From Fidelibacterota bacterium (GTDB taxonomy: Bacteria > Fidelibacterota > Fidelibacteria > Fidelibacterales > Fidelibacteraceae), in NCBI GenBank assembly GCA_030620575.1, contig JAUXEL010000008.1, positions 1-22,192 on the forward strand: a DNA stretch of 22,192 nucleotides. The letters run 5' to 3'. The notes under the pieces are model-generated. The model made no database searches. It was given only the letters and a program-made list of their open reading frames with translations, and was not told where the DNA came from. Shown in pieces: positions 1-7,608 of this stretch. The position numbers were made by a program, and so were the translations under genes. Positions within the stretch are counted from its first letter, which is position 1, and the number at the start of each line of letters is the position of its first letter.

Positions 1-1
1 G

Positions 2-1081
2 GAAGAAAAATCCAGCGACCGCGCCAACGCATCCATCGGATACAGTGAATATGACGGATTAACCGGTAGTATTGGTATAGATATTAACAACCTCGGCGGA
101 CGCGGACAGCGCCTTTCAGTCAATTACCAGAAAAGTGCCGGCACCGATTATGTTAGTTTGGGTTTCACTGAACCTTGGTTAGTGGGCCGTCCGAATACCG
201 TAGGTGTTAATTTATATTATTCAAAAAGGGAAATGACAAATAGGACATATTATTATGAACCCTACGACAGAAAGACCATTGGACTAACTACCCATTTTGG
301 TCGCCGTTTTCGTTGGCCGGACAGTTATTTCCGCGGCAGTTGGGCTCTGACATTTGCATACAAAGAATATTATAATGTTCGTGATGAAAATTATTTTTTA
401 CAATACAATCCCTCAGGGCAGAGACGGCTATGGGGGAACAGCTTTTCGCAGGTTATTACCCGTGACAGCCGGGATAAACCGGAATTCGCAACCCGCGGAT
501 CGAAGTTCGTTTGGAACACGCAGATATCCGGGGGGATATTTGGCGGGAAGGAAGAATTTATAAAAAACCGTATTACATTTGAGACATTTACCCCAATTAT
601 TGAAAAAGTGGTGTTTTATCAAAACTTCGATGTAGGTATAGTTGCCCCTTACGGAAAATACGGAGTTATTCCCTATGACAAACTTTTTCATCTTGGCGGT
701 GCCAATGCAATGAGTTATATTACGCCCTTGCGCGGATATGAAGATGGCAGTGTTTGCCCGCCGAATTCATCCTACGAAAGCGGCAATGCGCTCTTGAAAT
801 ATTCTTGTGAACTGCGGATTCTTTTATCTCCCAATCCTACCTTGTATATTTTGGCTTTTGCTGAAGCAGGACGTATTTGGGATGACCTGCGAGATTTGAA
901 AATACCGGAAATGGCACGATCAGCAGGAATCGGAGCGCGTGTTTACATGCCGATGATGGGTTTGCTTGGCGTTGATTTCGGGTATGGTTTTGATGAATTG
1001 TATTATTATGGCAGTAACGGAAAAATGACATATAAATCCCCGGGCTGGGAAACACACTTTGTATTCGGAATGCCATTTTAA
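2..1081 (+). CDS. bamA: BamA / Omp85 outer-membrane assembly factor, C-terminal part (5' truncated by window edge)
   Basis: The reading frame is open from the left edge, so the gene begins outside the window; 359 residues are visible. They correspond to the end of the periplasmic part and the membrane beta-barrel of an Omp85-family protein, which inserts beta-barrel proteins into the outer membrane. The fragment shows alternating aromatic/polar barrel strands, the barrel-entry motif FTEPWL about residue 55, and LRGYEDG about residue 243, which matches the (V/L)RG(F/Y) loop-6 motif diagnostic of the family; its arginine is near residue 244. The C-terminus FVFGMPF ends in phenylalanine, the usual outer-membrane signal. 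An OmpH/Skp-like chaperone follows after 22 bases, the classic bamA-skp order, and dxr lies further on. TamA is an alternative, but this neighbourhood favours BamA. Confidence 0.9.
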   Translation, partial: EEKSSDRANASIGYSEYDGLTGSIGIDINNLGGRGQRLSVNYQKSAGTDYVSLGFTEPWLVGRPNTVGVNLYYSKREMTNRTYYYEPYDRKTIGLTTHFGRRFRWPDSYFRGSWALTFAYKEYYNVRDENYFLQYNPSGQRRLWGNSFSQVITRDSRDKPEFATRGSKFVWNTQISGGIFGGKEEFIKNRITFETFTPIIEKVVFYQNFDVGIVAPYGKYGVIPYDKLFHLGGANAMSYITPLRGYEDGSVCPPNSSYESGNALLKYSCELRILLSPNPTLYILAFAEAGRIWDDLRDLKIPEMARSAGIGARVYMPMMGLLGVDFGYGFDELYYYGSNGKMTYKSPGWETHFVFGMPF

Positions 1082-1103
1082 AATAAACGAAGGAGAACAT
1101 GTT

Positions 1104-1625
1104 GTGAAAAACTTGAAAAAATTGCTTGTATTGTTAATCGTCGTAGTAACTGTTGTTTTTGCGGCAGACGAATTAAAGATTGGTTTTATTTATTCCGAAC
1201 AGATCATTCTTGAATATCAGGAAGCAGTAGATGCGATGAAAAAACTGGAAGCAGAAGCACTGGAACTTCAGAACATCTATAAAGAAATGCAGTTGGATTA
1301 TCAAACGATGATCGAAAATTATGAAAAACGGAAACTTGTCAGCTCTGATGCCTGGAAAAGCCAGAAACAAAAAGAAATTATGGATAAAGAACGCCAACTG
1401 CAGACATATCAAATGGAAAAATTCGGTCAAGATGGCGAAATCTATAAGAAAGAAAGCGAATATCTGGGCCCGGTATTAGACAAGATTAATGAAACCCTGA
1501 AACGCGTTGGCAAGGAAAAAGGTTATGCCTTTGTATTTGACGCATCCAAGGGGACCATTGTATATGCTGATGACAGTCACGATATAACAGAACTTATTTT
1601 AGAAGAATTAAAAAAATCAAAATAA
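1104..1625 (+). CDS. skp: OmpH/Skp-family periplasmic chaperone
   Basis: A 173-residue protein. The start is taken as GTG at 1104 because AGGAG at 1091-1095 lies 8 bases upstream; the ATG at 1099 is out of frame and stops at once, and earlier in-frame starts lie inside bamA. Residues 1-21 form a signal peptide (basic VKNLKK, then a run of L/V/I, cleavage near VFAA). The mature part begins LKIGFIYSEQIILEYQEA, the conserved N-terminal strand of OmpH, followed by a long charged, K/E/Q-rich helical hairpin (about 45-130), the 'tentacle' region, and a C-terminal beta segment (YAFVFDASKGTIVYAD). Skp holds unfolded outer-membrane proteins in the periplasm and delivers them to BamA. The length is close to E. 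coli Skp (161). A hairpin terminator follows 17 bases after the stop. Confidence 0.9.
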   Translation: MKNLKKLLVLLIVVVTVVFAADELKIGFIYSEQIILEYQEAVDAMKKLEAEALELQNIYKEMQLDYQTMIENYEKRKLVSSDAWKSQKQKEIMDKERQLQTYQMEKFGQDGEIYKKESEYLGPVLDKINETLKRVGKEKGYAFVFDASKGTIVYADDSHDITELILEELKKSK

Positions 1626-1642
1626 GCTAAATTTTCAACAAT

Positions 1643-1683
1643 AACCGGCAAAAATAATATCTTGTATTTGCGCCGGTTTTTTA
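1643..1683 (+). terminator. Intrinsic terminator after skp
   Basis: The arms AACCGGC (1643-1649) and GCCGGTT (1672-1678) pair perfectly, and an inner A-rich/T-rich segment extends the stem after a small bulge. A run of six T follows. It separates skp from the next gene, whose ATG is only 13 bases beyond, so some read-through probably supplies the downstream pair. Confidence 0.7.
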
Positions 1684-1695
1684 TTTCTTTTCAAT

Positions 1696-2325
1696 ATGAA
1701 AATAATTACTCACATCCTGATATTAACTGCGGGCCTTTTATATATATGCTCTGCGGAGACAGAACCTGATGCATCTTTATTAATGCGTCAATTGAATATG
1801 TTTTCGGCGCCGGTTTCATATAATACTCCTTCCGTAAATATCGGGATAGGATACAATTCCTATCAACAGCAGTTATTACCAATGATTTCATTAAGTATTC
1901 CTTTCGGGAATGTCTATCATTTTCAGGGCAGCATCGGAGCATCAAAAGACAATGTATTTAATGAAGCATTAAGCACGGTACAGCTTGGTATCGGTATCCG
2001 TAATATGTTTCCGGAACGAACATCCTTTTGGTATGCGTTTACAGGCTCGGTGCGGAATTACAGGACTCCGGGTTATGGCAACCTGATTGTCGGTATTGAT
2101 GCTATGTTGGGTAAAACATGGAAAAAGATCGTTGTAGCTGCCGGCGTAGATCTCAGTTTGCAACATCATCAGATCCATAGCGGCGATATTGTAAGTGCTC
2201 TGGATGAACGGGTTTATACAGTTGTACCGAAAATTGAATTCCGGAGCCCTTACGGAAATATTTTATTTATGACTACGCGTGATATGTTTTCTGCCAATCT
2301 TTCATGGACACTTAACCTGGAATAA
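1696..2325 (+). CDS. Exported beta-barrel-like protein, family not recognised
   Basis: A 209-residue protein I do not recognise. Residues 1-20 look like a Sec signal peptide (MKIITHILILTAGLLYICSA). The cysteine at 18 follows LYI, which is a poor lipobox, so lipoprotein processing is unlikely. The mature part alternates hydrophobic and polar residues in short strands separated by turns rich in G, N and P (for example SVNIGIGYNSY, MISLSIPFGNVY, WTLNLE at the end), the pattern of a small outer-membrane beta-barrel with perhaps 8-10 strands. No Shine-Dalgarno sequence is visible before the ATG. The stop lies only 3 bases before dxr, so translational coupling with dxr is likely. Its position beside bamA and skp suggests an envelope role, but no function can be assigned. 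Confidence 0.65.
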   Translation: MKIITHILILTAGLLYICSAETEPDASLLMRQLNMFSAPVSYNTPSVNIGIGYNSYQQQLLPMISLSIPFGNVYHFQGSIGASKDNVFNEALSTVQLGIGIRNMFPERTSFWYAFTGSVRNYRTPGYGNLIVGIDAMLGKTWKKIVVAAGVDLSLQHHQIHSGDIVSALDERVYTVVPKIEFRSPYGNILFMTTRDMFSANLSWTLNLE

Positions 2326-2328
2326 ATT

Positions 2329-3456
2329 ATGAAAACAATAGGATTATTAGGTTCAACCGGCTCTATCGGAAAAAATGTTCTCCGTGTAATAGACGCCCAT
2401 CCGGAACGTTTTTCAATTACATACATGACAGCAAACACACAGGTGGATGTTTTAATTAAACAAGCAAAAACCTATATGCCGCACACGGTAGTTATTGGGG
2501 ATGAGAAAAAATATGATGTTCTGTGTAAGGGACTTTCCGGTACAGGCATTACCTGCGCGGCCGGATATACGGCCATAGTGGATATTTCCCGGGATATTGA
2601 AGTAAATGTGGTATTGAACGCGATTGTTGGTATTGCCGGTATGCAACCCACCATTGCGGCAGTCAAAAAAGGACGTGATGTCGCACTTAGCAATAAAGAA
2701 AGTCTGGTTATGGCCGGTGCGCTGATCAACAATATTTGTGCAGAAACTGGCGCGAAGATATTCCCGGTGGACAGTGAACATTCCGCCATATGGCAATGCC
2801 TTGCAGGGGAATCAGGATCCAATGTAGAAAAAATTATTCTCACAGGTTCCGGGGGACCGTTTTTACGCCGGGAATTGTCAACTTTTGATATGATAACGCC
2901 GGAAGAAGCACTTAAACATCCCAATTGGTCAATGGGAGCAAAAATCACTATTGATTCAGCGACCATGATCAACAAGGGCCTTGAACTTATCGAAGCATAT
3001 CATCTTTTTCATCTGGATGCATCCCGCATTGATATCGTGATCCATCCGGAATCCATTATCCACAGCATGGTACAATTTAACGATGGTTCCATAAAAGCTC
3101 AGCTGGGAATTCCTGATATGAAGATCCCCATTCAATACGCATTAAGTTATCCCGAGCATTTACCAAGTGATTGGCCGCGATTGGATCTAACGGAAATTGC
3201 GACACTGCATTTTGAACAGCCGGATAATACCCGTTTCCCATCTCTCGCATTAGCACGTCAGGTATTGAAACAAGGAGAGACCTATCCTGCAGTATTTAAC
3301 GTTGCAAACGAGCAAGCTGTTTATCGATTTTTAAAAGGGGAAATATCTTTTCCGGAGATTACCGCATCGGTAGAAAGGGCATTAGACGATCATCGGCCCT
3401 TAAATCCGCTTTTAGCGGAGGATATTTTAAAAATCAGTAAAATGAAAATGAATTAA
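2329..3456 (+). CDS. dxr: 1-deoxy-D-xylulose 5-phosphate reductoisomerase (Dxr/IspC)
   Basis: A 375-residue cytoplasmic enzyme of the non-mevalonate isoprenoid pathway. It converts 1-deoxy-D-xylulose 5-phosphate to 2-C-methyl-D-erythritol 4-phosphate using NADPH and a divalent metal. Visible signatures are the Rossmann dinucleotide motif GSTGSIG (8-14), NKESLVMAG (about 122-130), the metal-binding PVDSEHSAI with D148 and E150, TGSGGPF, and the active-site loop HPNWSMGAKITIDSATMINKGLE with N215, K216 and E219, equivalent to E. coli N227, K228 and E231. HPESIIHSMV follows. All expected catalytic residues are present, and the length is slightly short of E. coli (398). The ATG is 3 bases after the preceding stop with no obvious ribosome binding site, suggesting coupling. 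Dxr next to BamA/Skp genes is a common bacterial arrangement, although the usual rseP partner is not visible here. Confidence 0.97.
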   Translation: MKTIGLLGSTGSIGKNVLRVIDAHPERFSITYMTANTQVDVLIKQAKTYMPHTVVIGDEKKYDVLCKGLSGTGITCAAGYTAIVDISRDIEVNVVLNAIVGIAGMQPTIAAVKKGRDVALSNKESLVMAGALINNICAETGAKIFPVDSEHSAIWQCLAGESGSNVEKIILTGSGGPFLRRELSTFDMITPEEALKHPNWSMGAKITIDSATMINKGLELIEAYHLFHLDASRIDIVIHPESIIHSMVQFNDGSIKAQLGIPDMKIPIQYALSYPEHLPSDWPRLDLTEIATLHFEQPDNTRFPSLALARQVLKQGETYPAVFNVANEQAVYRFLKGEISFPEITASVERALDDHRPLNPLLAEDILKISKMKMN

Positions 3457-3522
3457 AAATATATTTTAATTTATGTAAGAATCATCTATATTAAAGCAAC
3501 ATTAAAGGTAAATAGGGATAGC

Positions 3523-4209
3523 ATGAATGAACTAATTGCAGTAGTTGATGATGAAAAAAGCATTCTTGAATTAACCAGTATTCATTTAAAAAAATCGGGC
3601 TTTCAGGTCGCCAGTTTTTCTAACGGTCACGATTATCTGGAATTTCTTAAAAATACCATTCCGGACTTGACGATATTAGACCTTATGTTGCCGGATGTAG
3701 ATGGAATGGATTTATGTAAAGAGTTGCGACGTGATAATAAATACGACAATATGTCAATTATTATTTTATCCGGACGTATTGATGAAACCGATACTATTTT
3801 GGGTCTGGAGTTGGGTGCTGACGATTATGTAAAGAAGCCCTTTTCACCCAAGGAACTTACTGTTCGCGTTAAGACCATTCTGCGCCGGGGAAAAATACAG
3901 GCGGCCGCACCTAAAAATGAAATTAATATCAACGACAAAATTATTATTGATATTGACCGCTACGAAGTCAAAGTCGACGGCAAGGTTGCACCCTTAACTC
4001 CAACAGAATACCGTATCCTAAAAATGTTGGCCGAGAAAAACGGGAATGTCCTTAAACGCGAGGAAATTTTGTATAAATTATGGGGCCGCGAAAAGATCGT
4101 TGTGGATCATACTGTAGATGTGCACATTAAGCACTTGCGCGAAAAATTAGAACCGTATGCCGATTTGGTAAAAAATGTACGCGGCGTAGGGTATAAACTG
4201 GATATTTAG
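3523..4209 (+). CDS. OmpR/PhoB-family response regulator, no adjacent kinase
   Basis: A 228-residue two-domain regulator. Receiver domain (about 3-118): acidic pair D9-D10, phospho-acceptor D53 in ILDLMLPDVDG, S83 in ILSGR, and K105 in KKPF, all canonical. Winged-helix DNA-binding domain (about 130-227): LTPTEYRILKMLAEKNGNVLKREEIL, DHTVDVHIKHLREKLE and RGVGYKLDI, the standard PhoB/OmpR recognition and C-terminal hairpin motifs. A weak AGGGA at 3514-3518 precedes the ATG. No histidine kinase lies beside it; dxr precedes it and its own terminator follows. Because a TonB receptor, a phosphate transporter and a pyrophosphatase lie downstream, it could be the PhoB equivalent controlling them. That is inference from position, and other members of the family cannot be excluded. 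Confidence 0.93.
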   Translation: MNELIAVVDDEKSILELTSIHLKKSGFQVASFSNGHDYLEFLKNTIPDLTILDLMLPDVDGMDLCKELRRDNKYDNMSIIILSGRIDETDTILGLELGADDYVKKPFSPKELTVRVKTILRRGKIQAAAPKNEININDKIIIDIDRYEVKVDGKVAPLTPTEYRILKMLAEKNGNVLKREEILYKLWGREKIVVDHTVDVHIKHLREKLEPYADLVKNVRGVGYKLDI

Positions 4210-4232
4210 GCATACAAAAGAATTAAATATAT

Positions 4233-4258
4233 AAGCCGGTTTTTCCGGCTTTTCTTTT
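4233..4258 (+). terminator. Intrinsic terminator after response regulator
   Basis: AAGCCGG (4233-4239), a TTTTT loop and CCGGCTT (4245-4251) form a perfect 7-bp hairpin, followed by TTCTTTT. It closes the response regulator transcript and isolates it from the TonB-receptor region. Confidence 0.85.
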
Positions 4259-4355
4259 CCCAAAGTAATTTTATTCTTATTTTAATATTTCCATAAATCA
4301 AGTAATAATAAATGGATAGGATGTGAATATTAAGCAAAAAAATATAAAAATATTA

Positions 4356-4383
4356 TTGTATTGTGTAAATATTTCATTATATT
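4356..4383 (+). promoter_or_regulatory. Possible sigma70-like promoter for the leader / TonB-receptor operon
   Basis: TTGTAT (4356-4361) and TATATT (4378-4383) are separated by 16 bases in the AT-rich gap between the preceding terminator and the small ORF at 4441. The -10 matches five of six consensus positions, the -35 only three. Low confidence, because A/T-rich DNA gives such matches by chance and FCB promoters can differ from the E. coli consensus. Confidence 0.35.
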
Positions 4384-4440
4384 CTTTCAGTTTAAAACAT
4401 GATTTGATTCAAAAATGAAAGGCAAGAATAAGGTTGTACT

Positions 4441-4539
4441 ATGTTTAAGCCAAACAACCAATTACGTAAACGAAAGAAAAAACGACGGGTGAAGAATCCT
4501 TCGTTGATGCTTTTATCGTTATCAACGTTATTTATTTGA
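4441..4539 (+). CDS. Small ORF (32 aa), basic N-terminus and hydrophobic C-terminus; possible leader peptide
   Basis: A 32-codon ORF starting ATG at 4441, with AAGG at 4430-4433 seven bases upstream. The product begins MFKPNNQLRKRKKKRRVK, then a hydrophobic tail PSLMLLSLSTLFI, then TGA. A strong hairpin terminator begins 10 bases after the stop. The polybasic stretch followed by a short hydrophobic run resembles the unusual long signal peptide of the TonB receptor just downstream. Candidate explanations are a leader peptide in an attenuation system, a small membrane peptide, or a decayed duplicated start of the receptor gene. I recognise no family (it is not L34, L36 or bTHX), and coding status is unproven. 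Confidence 0.4.
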   Translation: MFKPNNQLRKRKKKRRVKNPSLMLLSLSTLFI

Positions 4540-4548
4540 TTTATATAT

Positions 4549-4576
4549 TGCCGTCACATGTTGACGGCATTTTTAT
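4549..4576 (+). terminator. Intrinsic terminator in the leader of the TonB-receptor gene
   Basis: TGCCGTCA (4549-4556), a five-base loop and TGACGGCA (4562-4569) form a perfect 8-bp stem followed by TTTTTAT. It lies between the 32-codon ORF and the receptor start at 4613. It would end most transcripts coming from the upstream promoter unless relieved, so it is a candidate attenuator. Confidence 0.75.
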
Positions 4577-4612
4577 ATGTGTAGAGAAAGACAGACAGAA
4601 GGAGAAAAACAC

Positions 4613-7579
4613 ATGCGACAGAAAAGACAAACAGTTGCAAATGCGTCTTATCGAAAGTTCACGAAGCCGTCAGCGTCGATCAAGATGCTGTTTGCTATTT
4701 TTGCCGTCATGTTGTTGACGGCTTTTTTATTTGCGAATGAAAATAACGGGAAGATTACTGGACAGGTTATTGATCAAAAGACCGGAGAACCCTTAATTGG
4801 TGCTAACGTGATTATTCGAGGAACAGTTTATGGATCTGCCACTGATCTGGACGGATATTATTATATTTCTGGTCTGCCATTGGGACTCTATCAATTACAA
4901 GTTACCTATGTTGGCTATGAATCCGCAGAGGTTAGCAATATATCTATTTCAACAAGCGATTATAAACAGATTAACATAACATTAATATCGTCAGTTATGA
5001 ATTTGAATGAAGTTATTGTTCAGGCAAAGATGAAAGCAAATACGGATATTTTTCTCCTTTCAGAACAAAAGAAAAGCGATAAGATTCAGGATGGCATCTC
5101 CGCAGATCAGATGTCTAAATCGGGAGATAGCAATGCAGCTGATGCAATAAAACGCATTACAGGTGTTTCCGTACGGGACGGTAAATATGTATCAATTCGT
5201 GGCTTAAGTGATCGCCATGTTTCCACTGCTATGAACGGTGTACCTATTCCCAGCCCGGAACCGGAAAAGAAAAGTATCCCATTGGATCTCTTTACGACCG
5301 GAATTCTGGAAAGTATTACAGCATATAAAACTTATACTCCGGATCTGCCGGGAGTATTTGCCGGCGGTGCGATAAATATTAAAACAAAAGCTTATCCCGA
5401 TACCCGTATATTAAACGCAAAATTTGGACTTAGCGGGGAATCCGGTTTTTTACATGCCAATTACTGTGTCGGCACACAGGGTTCTCTCGATTATTTCGGA
5501 TTCGATGATAAGACACGCACAATTCCGGATGAAATTCCGGAAGACATAATGTTAAGCAAATGGTCTCCCTTACCCGGATATACTTACAGTGAATGGAAGG
5601 TCCGACTTGGAGAATATGGCAAGAGCTTTGACAGTGATTTTACGATACGTTCGGCACGTATTGGACAACCGCTTTCTTTTGGTGTAAATTATGGTAATCG
5701 CTATATTGTTTCCCCTGATTTTGAATATGGTTTTTATACCAATATTAATTTTTCGAACAGTTACTCCTACAAGGAAAAGCTATATCGTCGATATGCTGTT
5801 TCGGATAATAGTATTATAACACGTACCGACATTGATAACCAAAAAAGTGCATATTCCACCAATATGAGTGTGAGTGCCAGCACCGGTTTTAAATTGCGAG
5901 ATAAACATAAAATTAAATTATATGGTTTATATACGCATAATTCCGAATCATCCTTGACCATTGGTCAGGGGAAAACCCCCAATTTAGACGAAAATGGAAT
6001 ATATATTAGAGAATACTATGCAGGGAAAAGTATTCTAAACGGAACATTAACCGGAAAACATATTTTTGAAGACAGGATAAATAGCAGACTGGAATGGGCG
6101 GGGAATGCCGGAATTGCATTATTAAATGAGCCGGATGTAAAGAACCATAATTATAAATATATTTCTTCCGGTGGCTATTATGAAGTTGCACGTTCCAGCG
6201 CAAAGGCCGGGCAACGTTATTTTACGGAAGGCAATGATCGTAATGCCAATGTTGATGTTAATTATAAAACATCTTTAAAGGATGATCTGGGTGAATTATA
6301 CAAATGTAAGATTGGTGGACGGTTTCAATATAAAGACCGTAACTTTGGGAAACGAAATTTTTATCATGAATATTCTGATGGGGCATGGCCCGCTGAACTT
6401 ATTCGTATAGTAAGGGATAATTTTGGAGCAGTTTTTCAAGATTCCAATTATGTAGCATCAGAGGACGAAAAAGGATTGATCCTTCTTGAATCAACCGATA
6501 TGGCTTCTCGGAATGCTTATTGGGCCAGTGAACAGATTGTTGCCGGATATGTAATGACTGATATCCCGTTGGGATTCAATTGCTGGGCACAATTAAACCG
6601 ATTTCGTTTTATTGGCGGATTTCGTTATGAATATTACAATCTTGATCTTGTACCCTATAATCCAGTTACCAACACACGTTACACCAGTCCACTAATAAAT
6701 AACGGTTTAACACCTGTTGAAGCGAGCATCCGTGAAAATGAGATATTACCCAGCATAAACCTTAATTATGAAATTACACAAAGCATGAAATTGCGCTTGT
6801 CTTACAGTAAAACGGTAGCCCGTCCGGAATTCCGCGAGATTGCACCATTTGAATTTCAGCAATTCTATGGAGGTAGTGCGGTTGTTGGTTATCCCTATCT
6901 AAAGACAACAGATATTTATAATTACGATTTTCGCTATGAATGGTATCATGGCATTGGAGAATTAATAGCTGTAGGTGTTTTTCATAAAAATTTTATCAAC
7001 CCGATAGAAATATCACAGATTGAAACCGCAGATGAATCCTATTTGACCTATCAGAATGCATTGTATGCAAATACGCAGGGGATTGAAATTGACATTCGAA
7101 ATCAAATACCCGTGATAGATAAAAATACCGGTCGCCTTATGCTGATTTTTAACTGTACTCTTAGTCAATCAGAAGTGCAGGCGAATGATATAATTACCCT
7201 TTTTAACGGTGTGACCATACAAAACAATTCAACCACATTAAAACGACCATTGCAAGGGCAATCAAATATCATGGCAAATGCCGGCATCAGTTACACCGGA
7301 ATGAACGGATGGAACGCCGCATTGGCCTATAATATTTACAGCAAGCGTTTGTCTGCATTAGGCAGTGGATCTATACCCAATGAATATGAACTGCCTTTTC
7401 ATTCACTGAACATGACCATTAGCAAAAAGTTAAAAAATATAAAATTTAACATAAAGGTAAACAACCTCTTGAATTCAGCTGTACGATATGGCATTTTTGA
7501 TACAAATGAGAGCTTCTATGCGTCACGTGAATATCAGCCCGGATTAAGATATAGCATAAATATACAGTATGTGTTTTAA
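4613..7579 (+). CDS. TonB-dependent outer-membrane receptor with N-terminal carboxypeptidase-regulatory-like domain
   Basis: 988 residues from ATG 4613, chosen because AAGGAG (4599-4604) lies 8 bases upstream. Residues 1-41 form an unusually long signal peptide: about 24 basic/polar residues, then MLFAIFAVMLLTAFLFA. Residues 46-125 are a CarboxypepD_reg-like beta-sandwich (GKITGQVIDQKTGEPLIGAN, DLDGYYYISGLPLGLY). The plug spans about 150-265 and includes NAADAIKRITGVSVRDGKYVSIRG and PGVFAGGAINIKTK. The rest is the 22-strand-type barrel, including the RLSYSKTVARPEFREIAPFEF motif typical of the late barrel, ending IQYVF. Such receptors import substrates using TonB/ExbBD energy. The substrate is unknown; genes for a lipoprotein (29 bases on), then a phosphate transporter, suggest a phosphorus compound, by inference only. 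A second terminator-like hairpin lies inside its signal-peptide codons. Confidence 0.93.
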   Translation: MRQKRQTVANASYRKFTKPSASIKMLFAIFAVMLLTAFLFANENNGKITGQVIDQKTGEPLIGANVIIRGTVYGSATDLDGYYYISGLPLGLYQLQVTYVGYESAEVSNISISTSDYKQINITLISSVMNLNEVIVQAKMKANTDIFLLSEQKKSDKIQDGISADQMSKSGDSNAADAIKRITGVSVRDGKYVSIRGLSDRHVSTAMNGVPIPSPEPEKKSIPLDLFTTGILESITAYKTYTPDLPGVFAGGAINIKTKAYPDTRILNAKFGLSGESGFLHANYCVGTQGSLDYFGFDDKTRTIPDEIPEDIMLSKWSPLPGYTYSEWKVRLGEYGKSFDSDFTIRSARIGQPLSFGVNYGNRYIVSPDFEYGFYTNINFSNSYSYKEKLYRRYAVSDNSIITRTDIDNQKSAYSTNMSVSASTGFKLRDKHKIKLYGLYTHNSESSLTIGQGKTPNLDENGIYIREYYAGKSILNGTLTGKHIFEDRINSRLEWAGNAGIALLNEPDVKNHNYKYISSGGYYEVARSSAKAGQRYFTEGNDRNANVDVNYKTSLKDDLGELYKCKIGGRFQYKDRNFGKRNFYHEYSDGAWPAELIRIVRDNFGAVFQDSNYVASEDEKGLILLESTDMASRNAYWASEQIVAGYVMTDIPLGFNCWAQLNRFRFIGGFRYEYYNLDLVPYNPVTNTRYTSPLINNGLTPVEASIRENEILPSINLNYEITQSMKLRLSYSKTVARPEFREIAPFEFQQFYGGSAVVGYPYLKTTDIYNYDFRYEWYHGIGELIAVGVFHKNFINPIEISQIETADESYLTYQNALYANTQGIEIDIRNQIPVIDKNTGRLMLIFNCTLSQSEVQANDIITLFNGVTIQNNSTTLKRPLQGQSNIMANAGISYTGMNGWNAALAYNIYSKRLSALGSGSIPNEYELPFHSLNMTISKKLKNIKFNIKVNNLLNSAVRYGIFDTNESFYASREYQPGLRYSINIQYVF
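4703..4732 (+). promoter_or_regulatory. Terminator-like hairpin inside the signal-peptide codons of the TonB receptor
   Basis: GCCGTCA (4703-4709), a six-base loop and TGACGGC (4716-4722) are followed by TTTTTTATTT. Both arms and the T tract nearly repeat the terminator at 4549-4576. It lies at codons 31-40 of the receptor gene. Translating ribosomes would prevent folding, so premature termination would be expected only when receptor translation is blocked. A third GCCGTCA arm lies at 4666-4672. Confidence 0.5.
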
Positions 7580-7608
7580 TAAAAAACCCAAAACAAAAGG
7601 AGATGAAA

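Noticed and set aside
2452..2975. Minus-strand open frames opposite dxr
   Set aside because: They are antisense to an enzyme with all catalytic motifs intact and show no family features or start signals.
4372..4390. TTTCA repeats in the receptor leader as a Pho box
   Set aside because: The two TTTCA units are 13 bp apart, not 11, and flanking bases do not match the PhoB consensus.
4577..4612. Upstream start of the TonB receptor at 4577
   Set aside because: It would place the AAGGAG inside the coding region and start right at the terminator T-run. ATG 4613 has an ideally placed ribosome binding site.
4536..4718. Plus-strand frame overlapping the start of the TonB receptor
   Set aside because: It crosses the terminator at 4549-4576 and overlaps the well-supported receptor start in another frame; it has no good ribosome binding site.
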